The notes beneath the pieces are model-generated. The model searched no databases, was not told the DNA's origin, and was given only the letters and a program-made list of their open reading frames with translations. Shown piece by piece: positions 6,692-13,103 of a stretch of DNA of 16,692 nt (the stretch's first letter is position 1; each line of letters opens with the position of its first letter). A program made the translations under genes and the position numbers. Origin of the DNA: Thalassolituus sp. UBA674 (GTDB lineage: Bacteria; Pseudomonadota; Gammaproteobacteria; Pseudomonadales; Oceanobacteraceae); the NCBI GenBank assembly GCA_002298335.1, contig DBNK01000003.1, forward strand, positions 168,657 through 185,348, given 5' to 3'.

Positions 6692-8041
6692 TTAATAGGC
6701 TAACTCGGGATTGATCAGGATGCCACGAAGACTGTTCGGATAGGCATCTTCGATACGTACGCGGACGAACTTGCCGATCAGAGAGTGATCGTCGCACTTA
6801 AAGTTCACCACACGGTTGTTCTCGGTCCGTCCGGACAGTTCGCCGGGGTCTTTACGGGATACGCCGGATACCAGAATCACTTCTTCACGGCCCACCATGC
6901 GGCGGCTGATCTGCTGGGCGTTCTGCACGATGCGGGCCTGCAGTATCTGCAGACGCTGCTTTTTCAGCTCTTCCGGTGTGTCATCCTCCAGCTGTGCGGC
7001 CGGGGTTCCCGGGCGGGCGCTGTAAACAAAGCTGAATGAGGTATCAAAGCCAATCTGCTCAATCAGTTTCATGGTGTCGAGGAAGTCCTCTTCCGTTTCG
7101 CCGGGGAAGCCAATGATGAAGTCCGACGATATGGAGATATCCGGGCGCAGTTTGCGCAGACGCTCGATCTTATCAATGTACAGATCAATTTCATGGCCGC
7201 GCTTCATTGCTGCGAGAATGCGGTTGGAGCCGCTCTGGACCGGCAGGTGCAGGTGGCTGACCAACTCCGGTACGTCGGCGTAGACATCAATCAGACTGTC
7301 TGTGAACTCAACCGGATGCGAGGTGGTGAAACGGATGCGGTCGATACCGTCGATTTCAGCCACCTGGGTAATCAGTTCAGCCAGATCGGCGACATCGTTA
7401 TCGGTGGTGTCACCGCGGTAGGCATTGACGTTCTGGCCCAGCAGATTCACCTCACGTACGCCCTGATCCGCGAGTATCTGTACTTCTTTCAATACGTCCG
7501 CCAGCGGACGGCTGACCTCTTCACCACGGGTGTAAGGCACCACACAGAAGGTACAGTACTTGGAGCAGCCTTCCATGATGGAAACAAACGCCGAGCAGCC
7601 GTCGACTTTCGGCGCTGGCAGATGATCGAATTTCTCGATTTCCGGGAAGGTGACATCCACCACCTGAATCGAGTTGCTGGCCTTATCAACCATCTCTGGC
7701 AGGCGGTGCAGGGTCTGTGGACCGAAGACCATGTCCACGAAGGGGGCGCGCTTCATGATGGCATCGCCTTCCTGTGAGGCTACACAACCGCCAACGCCGA
7801 TTTTCAGATCCGGATTGCTGGTTTTCAGCTGCTTCCAGCGACCCAGTTCATGAAACACCTTCTCCTGGGCTTTTTCGCGGATGGAGCAGGTATTCAGCAG
7901 GATTACATCGGCTTCTTCCGGATTGTCTGTCATCACCATGCGGTGGCTTTCGCCCAGCATGTCGGCCATGCGCGCAGAATCGTATTCATTCATCTGGCAG
8001 CCGTGCGTCTTGATGTAGAGTTTTTTAACCTGTTCGGTCAT
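6692..8041 (-). CDS. miaB: tRNA-2-methylthio-N6-dimethylallyladenosine synthase
   Basis: Radical-SAM methylthiotransferase that converts i6A37 to ms2i6A37 in tRNAs reading UNN codons. The 449-residue protein has the N-terminal UPF0004 domain with auxiliary-cluster cysteines C15 (KTHGCQMNEYDS), C52 (LNTCSIREKA) and C86 (GGCVASQEG). The radical-SAM motif CSKYCTFC follows with C159, C163 and C166, then the SAM-binding core and a C-terminal TRAM domain (about 385-446). The reading frame stays open upstream to 8152, but homologues begin at the MTEQVKKLYIKTHG segment. An upstream start would also lie in or above the TATAAT element at 8085-8090, so 8041 is chosen. First gene of the miaB-ybeZ-ybeY-corC-lnt operon. 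Confidence 0.97.
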   Translation of the reverse strand: MTEQVKKLYIKTHGCQMNEYDSARMADMLGESHRMVMTDNPEEADVILLNTCSIREKAQEKVFHELGRWKQLKTSNPDLKIGVGGCVASQEGDAIMKRAPFVDMVFGPQTLHRLPEMVDKASNSIQVVDVTFPEIEKFDHLPAPKVDGCSAFVSIMEGCSKYCTFCVVPYTRGEEVSRPLADVLKEVQILADQGVREVNLLGQNVNAYRGDTTDNDVADLAELITQVAEIDGIDRIRFTTSHPVEFTDSLIDVYADVPELVSHLHLPVQSGSNRILAAMKRGHEIDLYIDKIERLRKLRPDISISSDFIIGFPGETEEDFLDTMKLIEQIGFDTSFSFVYSARPGTPAAQLEDDTPEELKKQRLQILQARIVQNAQQISRRMVGREEVILVSGVSRKDPGELSGRTENNRVVNFKCDDHSLIGKFVRVRIEDAYPNSLRGILINPELAY

Positions 8042-8084
8042 TGCAGTCCGGTGGGCAGAACCCGCTGTTGAAAAATGGGCGGGC

Positions 8085-8113
8085 ATTATACTGCGTCGGG
8101 GCCGGGGAGTGCC
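8085..8113 (-). promoter_or_regulatory. Probable sigma-70 promoter of the miaB operon
   Basis: A perfect TATAAT -10 hexamer lies on the minus strand at 8085-8090, placing transcription start near 8078, about 37 nt before the miaB ATG. The -35 region is poor (about 8108-8114, reading TGGCAC or similar), so it may need an activator, or the GC-rich hairpin at 8101-8129 may play a part. Confidence 0.6.
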
Positions 8114-8158
8114 AGTAACGGGCCCCGGCTTTACGGAATAAGCGGCCCGCAAAGCCGC
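8101..8158. repeat. Two GC-rich hairpins upstream of the miaB promoter
   Basis: GCCGGGG (8101-8107) pairs with CCCCGGC (8123-8129) around 15 nt, and GCGGC pairs with GCCGC within 8142-8158. Neither has a proper T-run; the second is followed by TTATTCC on the minus strand and could be a weak leftward terminator. The first covers the -35 region of the miaB promoter. Confidence 0.35.
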
Positions 8159-8269
8159 GTGGTGGCTGGTTTTCTGTGTCTACCAGATTCCTACCAAGGT
8201 TTTTTCCGTAAAAAATGGCATCAGGCTAAAGAAGTATTTCATTTTCCGATGACGTTTCGGTAAGACGGT

Positions 8270-8392
8270 ATCCGGGATGGCCAATATTCTGAATTTGTCC
8301 TTGCGGGGACTCAGGGATGAAACCAGCTCACGGATGAGCTACCTGATAAAAAGAATGTGGCGGCTGCCGTTTGGTAGTCGCCACATTTTTTT
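8270..8392 (+). ncRNA. Candidate Csr/Rsm-type small RNA (CsrA/RsmA-sequestering)
   Basis: Seen: GGATG motifs at 8275-8279, 8315-8319 and 8332-8336, plus GGGGAC at 8305-8310. The last two lie in a direct repeat, CTCAGGGATGA (8310-8320) and CTCACGGATGA (8327-8337). The second copy sits in a perfect hairpin, AGCTCA (8325-8330) with TGAGCT (8335-8340), presenting GGA in a CGGA tetraloop. The block ends directly in a strong intrinsic terminator on the plus strand. Known: CsrB/RsmY/RsmZ RNAs expose repeated ANGGA motifs in hairpin loops and end in such terminators. Inferred: a transcript of about 100-130 nt. Against it: only three or four motifs, and neither a clear sigma-70 promoter nor a GacA box (TGTAAG-N6-CTTACA) was found upstream. 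Confidence 0.35.
8354..8392 (+). terminator. Strong intrinsic terminator, possibly bidirectional
   Basis: A 15-bp stem (8354-8368 with 8373-8387, containing two G-U pairs) closes on the loop GTTT and is followed by a T-run to 8392 on the plus strand. On the minus strand the stem is followed by CTTTTTATC, so it may also stop leftward transcripts from the lipoprotein gene. It has no plus-strand protein gene to serve, which supports a nearby small RNA. Confidence 0.85.
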
Positions 8393-8504
8393 CAGGCGGG
8401 GGAAATGCCAGCACAACGAACCTGACTGATCCTTCTTCAGTAAGCCTGATCCACAAGAACGAAACAGAATGTCACTGACACCGATAAGAAAAAGGAGATG
8501 GTGA

Positions 8505-8687
8505 ATGTTGCTGCTTACACTGCTGACTGCGACCCATATGTATTTTCTCGGCCTTTTCCTGCTGTTTCTCAGTCAGGGCAGCCCGGCGTCTTCATACCCG
8601 GCATCCGGTGCTTTAACCGTCAGCAAAGTAGCAGAGCCTCAGCGGCTGCCTGAGGCCTGCACCAGTTTCTCAATGGCTTCGGCGTAA
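8505..8687 (+). CDS. Possible small single-pass membrane protein (60 aa)
   Basis: ATG 8505 is preceded by AAGGAG at about 7 nt, one of the best ribosome-binding sites in the window. The product has a strongly hydrophobic N-terminal half (MLLLTLLTATHMYFLGLFLL, residues 1-20) and a polar Ser/Pro/Ala-rich tail, like a small membrane or secreted peptide. The tail overlaps the 3' end of the convergent lipoprotein gene by 49 bases, so the last third may be an accident of the opposite frame. No homologue is recognised. An ATG at 8498 in another frame also gives an open frame but sits on the Shine-Dalgarno sequence. Confidence 0.3.
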   Translation: MLLLTLLTATHMYFLGLFLLFLSQGSPASSYPASGALTVSKVAEPQRLPEACTSFSMASA

Positions 8688-9592
8688 CGTTCAGACTGAA
8701 CGTCCATCGGCATGTAACGGATGTCCGGGTATTTAAGCGCGGCAGAAATGTTGTACAGCCATTGCTCGGTACGTAATACCAGTGATTCAGCCGAGTTTTT
8801 GTCCGCTTCCAGCACTTCATTGACCATGGCCATGATCACCTGAGCGTGAGACGTGGCGACGGCGGCCTGCTGCTGGCGGACATTGATTTCGTCCGTGGCG
8901 CGCGGCGTGGCCTCAATCAGGGCCTCGGCTTCGGCCAGTGCTGTGGTGGCCGTACTGAAGCTGAGCGGGATGAGTTTCTCAGCACCGGAATCGCGCATGG
9001 CGGTGATGCGGTCGCGGATTTCCTGCAGTTTCACGTAGCCGGTGACGTCCACTTCGAGAGTGTGCATATCCGCCAGCAGTTGTTGGTGGCGCGCAGCAAC
9101 ACTGCCCGTAGAAGCACTTTTTTCCAGTGTGGCAATGATGTCGGCCTGTTCCTGGCGTACGCGTTCATATTCTGTCGGATAATAGCTGCGCGCATTGATG
9201 GCGTTCAGTTGTTCCATGTGGGCCAGCGACTCAGCCAGGGTTTCGCGTGCCAGTAAGGTCTGCTGCTGTGCCTTGCCGAACACTGCGATGGCGGTAAGCG
9301 CCTGGGCACGGACCTGGGCATCCGCGCGACCACGGCTCTGCAGACTCTCGGCTTCCTGCAGGGCGCTCTCGGCTTCTGCGGTCATGGCGGGTGAGAAACG
9401 ATAGGTCTCCTGGGCTTTGGCCTGAGCGGCAACGGAACGGGCCTCCTGAATCAGGGTTGAACCGGACTGTGAAGTACGTATGGCCTGAGCACCGGCCTGT
9501 TCACGGACACCACTGAGACCGGCGGGTTGTGAGGCACATCCTGCCAGGACAACAGAGACAGCCAGAGCAAGGGAAACAACCGGGGTACGCAT
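8639..9592 (-). CDS. Predicted outer-membrane lipoprotein, alpha-helical, function unknown
   Basis: 317 residues. A lipoprotein signal peptide is clear: basic Arg2, a hydrophobic core, then the lipobox LAGC with lipidated Cys19. Residue +2 is Ala rather than Asp, so Lol sorting to the outer membrane is expected. The mature protein is rich in Ala, Glu and Gln with long heptad-like stretches (about 50-260), suggesting an elongated helical or coiled-coil periplasmic protein. There is no catalytic motif, and I do not recognise the family; DUF4398-like helical lipoproteins are only a loose comparison. The ATG has GAGG 7 nt upstream. It is transcribed divergently from the acidic protein gene at 9855, and the shared 262-bp intergenic region holds a 16-bp palindrome. 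No dedicated terminator is seen right after its stop. Confidence 0.85.
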   Translation of the reverse strand: MRTPVVSLALAVSVVLAGCASQPAGLSGVREQAGAQAIRTSQSGSTLIQEARSVAAQAKAQETYRFSPAMTAEAESALQEAESLQSRGRADAQVRAQALTAIAVFGKAQQQTLLARETLAESLAHMEQLNAINARSYYPTEYERVRQEQADIIATLEKSASTGSVAARHQQLLADMHTLEVDVTGYVKLQEIRDRITAMRDSGAEKLIPLSFSTATTALAEAEALIEATPRATDEINVRQQQAAVATSHAQVIMAMVNEVLEADKNSAESLVLRTEQWLYNISAALKYPDIRYMPMDVQSERYAEAIEKLVQASGSR

Positions 9593-9610
9593 CAGAATTC
9601 CTCAACAGAT

Positions 9611-9620
9611 CAGTTAACTG
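9611..9620. repeat. 10-bp palindrome upstream of the lipoprotein gene
   Basis: CAGTTAACTG is a perfect palindrome about 19 bp upstream of the lipoprotein start codon. It is short enough to be chance, but it lies where an operator would block leftward transcription. Confidence 0.2.
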
Positions 9621-9712
9621 GACGGCAGTCTAGCACGACCACCCGGGGTCGGCAGGGCGAGTGTGATCTTGTGGTTACGGACTGGCCGCTTTGACAGTTT
9701 TCGACACAGACA

Positions 9713-9728
9713 CCGGTAAATTTACCGG
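9713..9728. promoter_or_regulatory. Perfect 16-bp palindrome, candidate operator
   Basis: CCGGTAAATTTACCGG reads identically on both strands with no spacer. It lies 8 bp upstream of the -35 element of the rightward promoter at 9737-9765, between two divergent genes. This is the usual place for a dimeric repressor or activator site. No regulator is encoded nearby. Confidence 0.5.
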
Positions 9729-9736
9729 GTCTGCAC

Positions 9737-9765
9737 TTGTAACGCTCAGGCACCGTTGCTATATA
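9737..9765 (+). promoter_or_regulatory. Sigma-70-like promoter of the acidic protein gene
   Basis: TTGTAA (9737-9742), a 17-bp spacer, then TATATA (9760-9765). Transcription would begin near 9772, giving a leader of about 83 nt before ATG 9855. Confidence 0.6.
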
Positions 9766-9854
9766 AGTGAGAACAAGGTTGCAAAAAGGGGAGGATTGTT
9801 GACGTCATCGCCCGCAGGGCACAACCCCGATTCATGTGAATGAGGAGTTATCCC

Positions 9855-10457
9855 ATGTTTGCAGAAATGCAACCGCTTTACTGGCGTATCCAGAACAAAG
9901 ATGCCTCCGGCTTTGACGCAGTCAGCCTGCTGATGCCCTCTGCCGACGGTGAACCTGCCACTTTATTTCCTACTGATGTCAGCTTCTGCTCGCGGCGCTC
10001 AGGCACACAGTCTGTCGATCTGCGCTGGTCTGACGACGATTCCGATCTCTTTATGACTCTGCTCGACCGGGTTGAAATACCCGAGGCCGATGAAGAGGAT
10101 GATGGACTGGTGCTGGACATCAACGACGGCGTGGTTCAGGGCATTGTACAGCTGGTGGCCCTGGCACGGTTCAAGACGCCATGGCCAACGGATGAACTGG
10201 TTGCGGAAGACATCAATACCGAACGTGAGGAGCTCGAACTCGGGGATCTGGCCGCAGTGAATACGATTCACGGTTACGCCACCGCGATTGTCGTTGCGAT
10301 GGATTCGATTGATATCACCTGTGTACTGCTGGAAGACATCTGTGACGATCACAACATACTGGTACCGCACCACAGTCTGGTGGTTGTGAACCGCATCAGT
10401 ATGCTGCCACTGGCGTTTGCAGAATCGGATATCGGCGAGGGTGCTGTCCGTCATTGA
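9855..10457 (+). CDS. Acidic hypothetical protein (200 aa)
   Basis: No family recognised. The 200-residue product has no signal peptide or membrane helix and is markedly acidic, with dense Asp/Glu runs at about 58-63, 74-83 and 114-128. Two moderately hydrophobic beta-like stretches (about 94-105 and 143-160) and a C-terminal VVVNRISMLPLAF segment suggest a compact soluble domain. The frame stays open to ATG 9840, but the AGGAG Shine-Dalgarno sequence lies inside that extension and serves ATG 9855, so 9855 is chosen. It is a single-gene unit with its own promoter (9737-9765) and is convergent with the MFS gene; the hairpin at 10534-10554 probably terminates it. Confidence 0.8.
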   Translation: MFAEMQPLYWRIQNKDASGFDAVSLLMPSADGEPATLFPTDVSFCSRRSGTQSVDLRWSDDDSDLFMTLLDRVEIPEADEEDDGLVLDINDGVVQGIVQLVALARFKTPWPTDELVAEDINTEREELELGDLAAVNTIHGYATAIVVAMDSIDITCVLLEDICDDHNILVPHHSLVVVNRISMLPLAFAESDIGEGAVRH

Positions 10458-10533
10458 CGGCCACCCGGTTAACAATCTCTTCTTTCTCTCTGTGCCACTG
10501 ATCCGGATTGTCTTCAGGTCAGTGGCAGACCTC

Positions 10534-10565
10534 CCGGTCACTGCTAGTGACTGGTCTTCTCTTTT
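10534..10565 (+). terminator. Terminator of the acidic protein gene, overlapping the MFS stop codon
   Basis: Arms CCGGTCACT (10534-10542) and AGTGACTGG (10546-10554) pair with one G-U around a three-base loop, followed by the pyrimidine-rich TCTTCTCTTTT on the plus strand. The MFS stop codon (TAG on the minus strand, 10544-10546) lies in the loop. A second 9-bp inverted repeat, TGCCACTGA/TCAGTGGCA with a 17-nt loop, lies just before it (10493-10527). Confidence 0.55.
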
Positions 10566-11767
10566 GCGAATTCAGCACCGTCAGCATTTCTTCTTTCGGC
10601 CCGGATGGCGAGTGTCAGCCCTGTTGCTGCCACACTGGCGGTGACGACCATCATCGCCATCATAGGTACCGGCGTACCGTTATGCAGATAGCCCCACAGA
10701 AGTCCGGCCAGCGCGCCCCCGGAAAACTGGCAGACGCCGGTCAGTGCCGTTGCTGAGCCGGCATTGTTGCGGAAATTCTGCATGATCGTGGCCAGACAGT
10801 TCGCGTTAATCAGGCCCTGAGCGCCGACAAACAACATCATTAACGGAACAATAAAGTACAGGCGGAAAGCGCCTTCGTTCAGGCTCAGTAACAACAGGGT
10901 TACTGCGGCGGCGACCTGCAATGAAACACCGGCGCGGATCAGTTGCTGCGGGTTGTAGCGGTTCAGCAGCCACATATTGAGGCGGTTGATGAACATGATG
11001 GCGATCACGTTCGCACCGAACAGCCAGGGGAAGATATGGGCGCTCTGGCCAAAGTAATCCAGATACAGATAGGGCGATGCAGTGATAAAGACAAACATAC
11101 CGCTCGAGCCACCGGCCAGACAGAGAATGTAGCGCCGGGCGACCGGGTGCTGGATCACCCGGGCATAGCCTTTCCATGGCTGCTGTCTCTGACGGCGTTC
11201 GCGTGGCAGGCTTTCCGGCAGTAATGACAGCAGGACCAGCAACAGAATGCCACTGTAAAGGCAGAGTGAAGCAAAGATCATCGGCCATTCCGCCAGCTGC
11301 AGTATGCCGGAGCCGATCATGGGGGCCAGCAGGGGCGCTGACATCATGATGATGGCGACCATGGAAAGCACCCGGGCAATGTCTTTCCCCTGAAACAGAT
11401 CACGGACAATCGCGGTGGAATTGACGACGGCAAACCCACCGCCAAGTGCCTGCAGTACGCGCAGCAACAGCAGCTGATCCAGACTGCCGGTCCATACCAG
11501 CGCCGCACTGGCCAGGGTATAGATGGTGAGCCCGAGCAGAATCACCGGTTTGCGGCCAAACCGGTCAGACATAGGGCCACCCAGAATCTGGCCCGTGGCA
11601 AACCCGAGCAGAAAGGTACTGACGGACAGTTCGACATGATGAATGTCGCTGTTCAGTGAGTCGGAAATCTGGGCCATGGCCGGCAGGTACATATCAATAC
11701 CCAGCGGTCCGACGGCCGTCAGCATGGCAAGCAGAACCGGCAAGGCTCTGGGGACGGTCTGATTCAT
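10544..11767 (-). CDS. Bcr/CflA-family MFS drug exporter
   Basis: Inner-membrane proton-coupled exporter of the major facilitator superfamily, DHA1/Bcr-CflA subgroup, probably with 12 membrane helices over 407 residues. Seen: the N-terminal GIDMYLPAMAQI motif characteristic of Bcr/CflA in helix 1, the MFS loop 2-3 motif GGPMSDRFGRKP, and helix 4 LLLRVLQALGGG. The substrate cannot be told; E. coli relatives export bicyclomycin, sulfonamides or chloramphenicol. ATG 11767 is chosen because homologues start close to this point; the longer frame begins at GTG 11788. Neither has a good Shine-Dalgarno sequence. A TACAAT hexamer (11791-11796, minus strand) could be the -10, leaving a short leader. 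It is convergent with the acidic protein gene and divergent from the chemoreceptor. Confidence 0.9.
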   Translation of the reverse strand: MNQTVPRALPVLLAMLTAVGPLGIDMYLPAMAQISDSLNSDIHHVELSVSTFLLGFATGQILGGPMSDRFGRKPVILLGLTIYTLASAALVWTGSLDQLLLLRVLQALGGGFAVVNSTAIVRDLFQGKDIARVLSMVAIIMMSAPLLAPMIGSGILQLAEWPMIFASLCLYSGILLLVLLSLLPESLPRERRQRQQPWKGYARVIQHPVARRYILCLAGGSSGMFVFITASPYLYLDYFGQSAHIFPWLFGANVIAIMFINRLNMWLLNRYNPQQLIRAGVSLQVAAAVTLLLLSLNEGAFRLYFIVPLMMLFVGAQGLINANCLATIMQNFRNNAGSATALTGVCQFSGGALAGLLWGYLHNGTPVPMMAMMVVTASVAATGLTLAIRAERRNADGAEFAKEKTSH

Positions 11768-11790
11768 GGGGATGCGGCGTAAAAACACCT

Positions 11791-11820
11791 ATTGTACGTG
11801 CTTTGCGGTGGCGGCCCGAA
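11791..11820 (-). promoter_or_regulatory. Possible promoter of the MFS gene
   Basis: TACAAT on the minus strand at 11791-11796 fits a -10, but the -35 at about 11815-11820 (TTCGGG) is weak. Transcription would start only about 18 nt before the chosen ATG. Confidence 0.3.
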
Positions 11821-11978
11821 CGTATTTGAATCAACAGACTGTTCAGTCGGCCGGGGCAATAGAATGCACTTCATCCGGAGTTACCAGAACCTGTTTCTCA
11901 TTTCCGGTCAGGAATCCTTTGTTTTTTACATGCTGATCTACACTGAAGGTACCACTCTTTTCTCAGGACAGGGATGCT

Positions 11979-13103
11979 ATGTTTTCGGGTAAACGCGATA
12001 AGGAAAAAGCCACCGCGCAGATTTTGTTATTGGAGCAGAGCAATGCAGAGCTCCGGGACGAGGTATCGGCCCTGCGGGAACAGCTGCAGAATGTCCAGGC
12101 TCCTCCAGAAAGCGACGCAATCAGTAACCAGATGGAACGTGATATAACCCGGACCTACTTTGGCTCGTTCAGTATGCTGGAGCAGATACGCGAAGACTCA
12201 GCCCGCCAGGGTGCATTATTCCTTGATGATGAAGAAAAACTGGATATGTCGCTGAAAGAATTTGCCCGGGTCAGCGATGATCTTAATCAGTCTGCTGGCC
12301 GGTTGCGGAATATGTCCGGTCGCACGGCAGAAATGACCGGGTTTGTGGATGAACTGGCGTCATCGGCCCGGGAGATTGAATCCTTTGTGGCACAGATCCA
12401 GGGTATTGCTGAGCAGACCAATCTTCTGGCATTAAATGCCGCGATTGAAGCCGCCCGTGCTGGTGAGCAGGGACGTGGATTTGCCGTAGTTGCGGATGAA
12501 GTCCGCTCACTGGCTAACCGTTCAGCCGAGGCCTCTTCGCGGATTTCTGCGTTGACTGCTTCTGTTACCCAGCAGACGATCCGGACTCAGCAGCACATAC
12601 AGCAGACTCACGAAGAAACCCGGCAGGTATCCGAGTCTGCCTCACAGATTCAGGGAACACTTGGCATTTTGTCCGGGCGCATGAGTGAGATTCACACTTC
12701 TGTGAAAAACACCCGCCTCGCCGGTTTTGTTCAGACCGTAAAACTGGACCATATCATCTGGAAAACGAATGTGTACCGGGTTTTGCGCGGTGAAAGCGAG
12801 CAACCGTCCAGTCAGTTTGCCGATCATCACCAGTGCCGGCTGGGTAAATGGTATTACGAAGGTGAAGGTAAAAACCGCTATCAGGAATACCCTGAATTCC
12901 GGCAGCTGGAAGAGCCGCACCGGCAAGTGCACGAATCCGGTCTGGAGGCATTGAAAGCAGCCGCTGCAAATGATCCGCAGCGCTGCCTTGTCATGACCCT
13001 GAAGATGGAGCAGGCCAGTAAGGAGGTATTTACCCGCTTATCGGCACTGGAAAAGAAGGGGCAGACAGTTTCTGCTGCCCCCGGAAGCAGGGTCAGACGT
13101 TAA
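11979..13103 (+). CDS. Soluble methyl-accepting chemotaxis protein with C-terminal CZB domain
   Basis: Cytoplasmic chemoreceptor with no membrane helix. Residues 10-45 form an N-terminal coiled coil. Residues about 85-245 are the methyl-accepting signalling domain, with the conserved hairpin tip around EQTNLLALNAAIEAARAGEQ (145-164) followed by GRGFAVVADEVR. The C-terminal 250-355 region is a chemoreceptor zinc-binding (CZB) domain: H258 with W261 (LDHIIWK), C286 in CRLGKW and H314/H318 in HRQVH, giving the usual 3-His/1-Cys zinc site. Known CZB receptors such as Helicobacter TlpD and Salmonella McpA respond to zinc or hypochlorous acid; that role here is inferred. The signalling domain is short compared with typical transmembrane receptors. 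ATG 11979 has AGGACAGGG upstream. No che genes are nearby. The 3' end overlaps ychF by 11 bp, tail to tail. Confidence 0.94.
   Translation: MFSGKRDKEKATAQILLLEQSNAELRDEVSALREQLQNVQAPPESDAISNQMERDITRTYFGSFSMLEQIREDSARQGALFLDDEEKLDMSLKEFARVSDDLNQSAGRLRNMSGRTAEMTGFVDELASSAREIESFVAQIQGIAEQTNLLALNAAIEAARAGEQGRGFAVVADEVRSLANRSAEASSRISALTASVTQQTIRTQQHIQQTHEETRQVSESASQIQGTLGILSGRMSEIHTSVKNTRLAGFVQTVKLDHIIWKTNVYRVLRGESEQPSSQFADHHQCRLGKWYYEGEGKNRYQEYPEFRQLEEPHRQVHESGLEALKAAAANDPQRCLVMTLKMEQASKEVFTRLSALEKKGQTVSAAPGSRVRR

Larger units (their letters stand above)
8042..8638. other. 597-base region between miaB and the lipoprotein gene
   Basis: Contains the miaB promoter, two GC-rich hairpins (8101-8129 and 8142-8158), a GGA-rich block (8270-8340) and a strong terminator (8354-8392). 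A short ORF with a good ribosome-binding site starts at 8505. Other short frames here have no ribosome-binding site and no recognisable product. Confidence 0.6.

Noticed and set aside
5420..6703. A 427-codon plus-strand open frame opposite ybeZ and ybeY
   Set aside because: It is antisense to two clearly recognised genes with complete motifs, has no ribosome-binding site and resembles no protein; long antisense frames are common at this GC content.
8042..8152. N-terminal extension of MiaB to 8152
   Set aside because: The extension crosses the TATAAT promoter element and has no similarity to MiaB, which begins at the MTEQVKKLYIKTHG segment.
8170..8270. GacA-binding box upstream of the candidate small RNA
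   Set aside because: TGTCTACC...CCTACCA only vaguely resembles TGTAAG-N6-CTTACA, with too many mismatches and wrong spacing.
9999..10541. A 180-codon minus-strand frame opposite the acidic protein gene
   Set aside because: The plus-strand gene has a good promoter and ribosome-binding site; this frame has neither and its composition looks non-protein-like.
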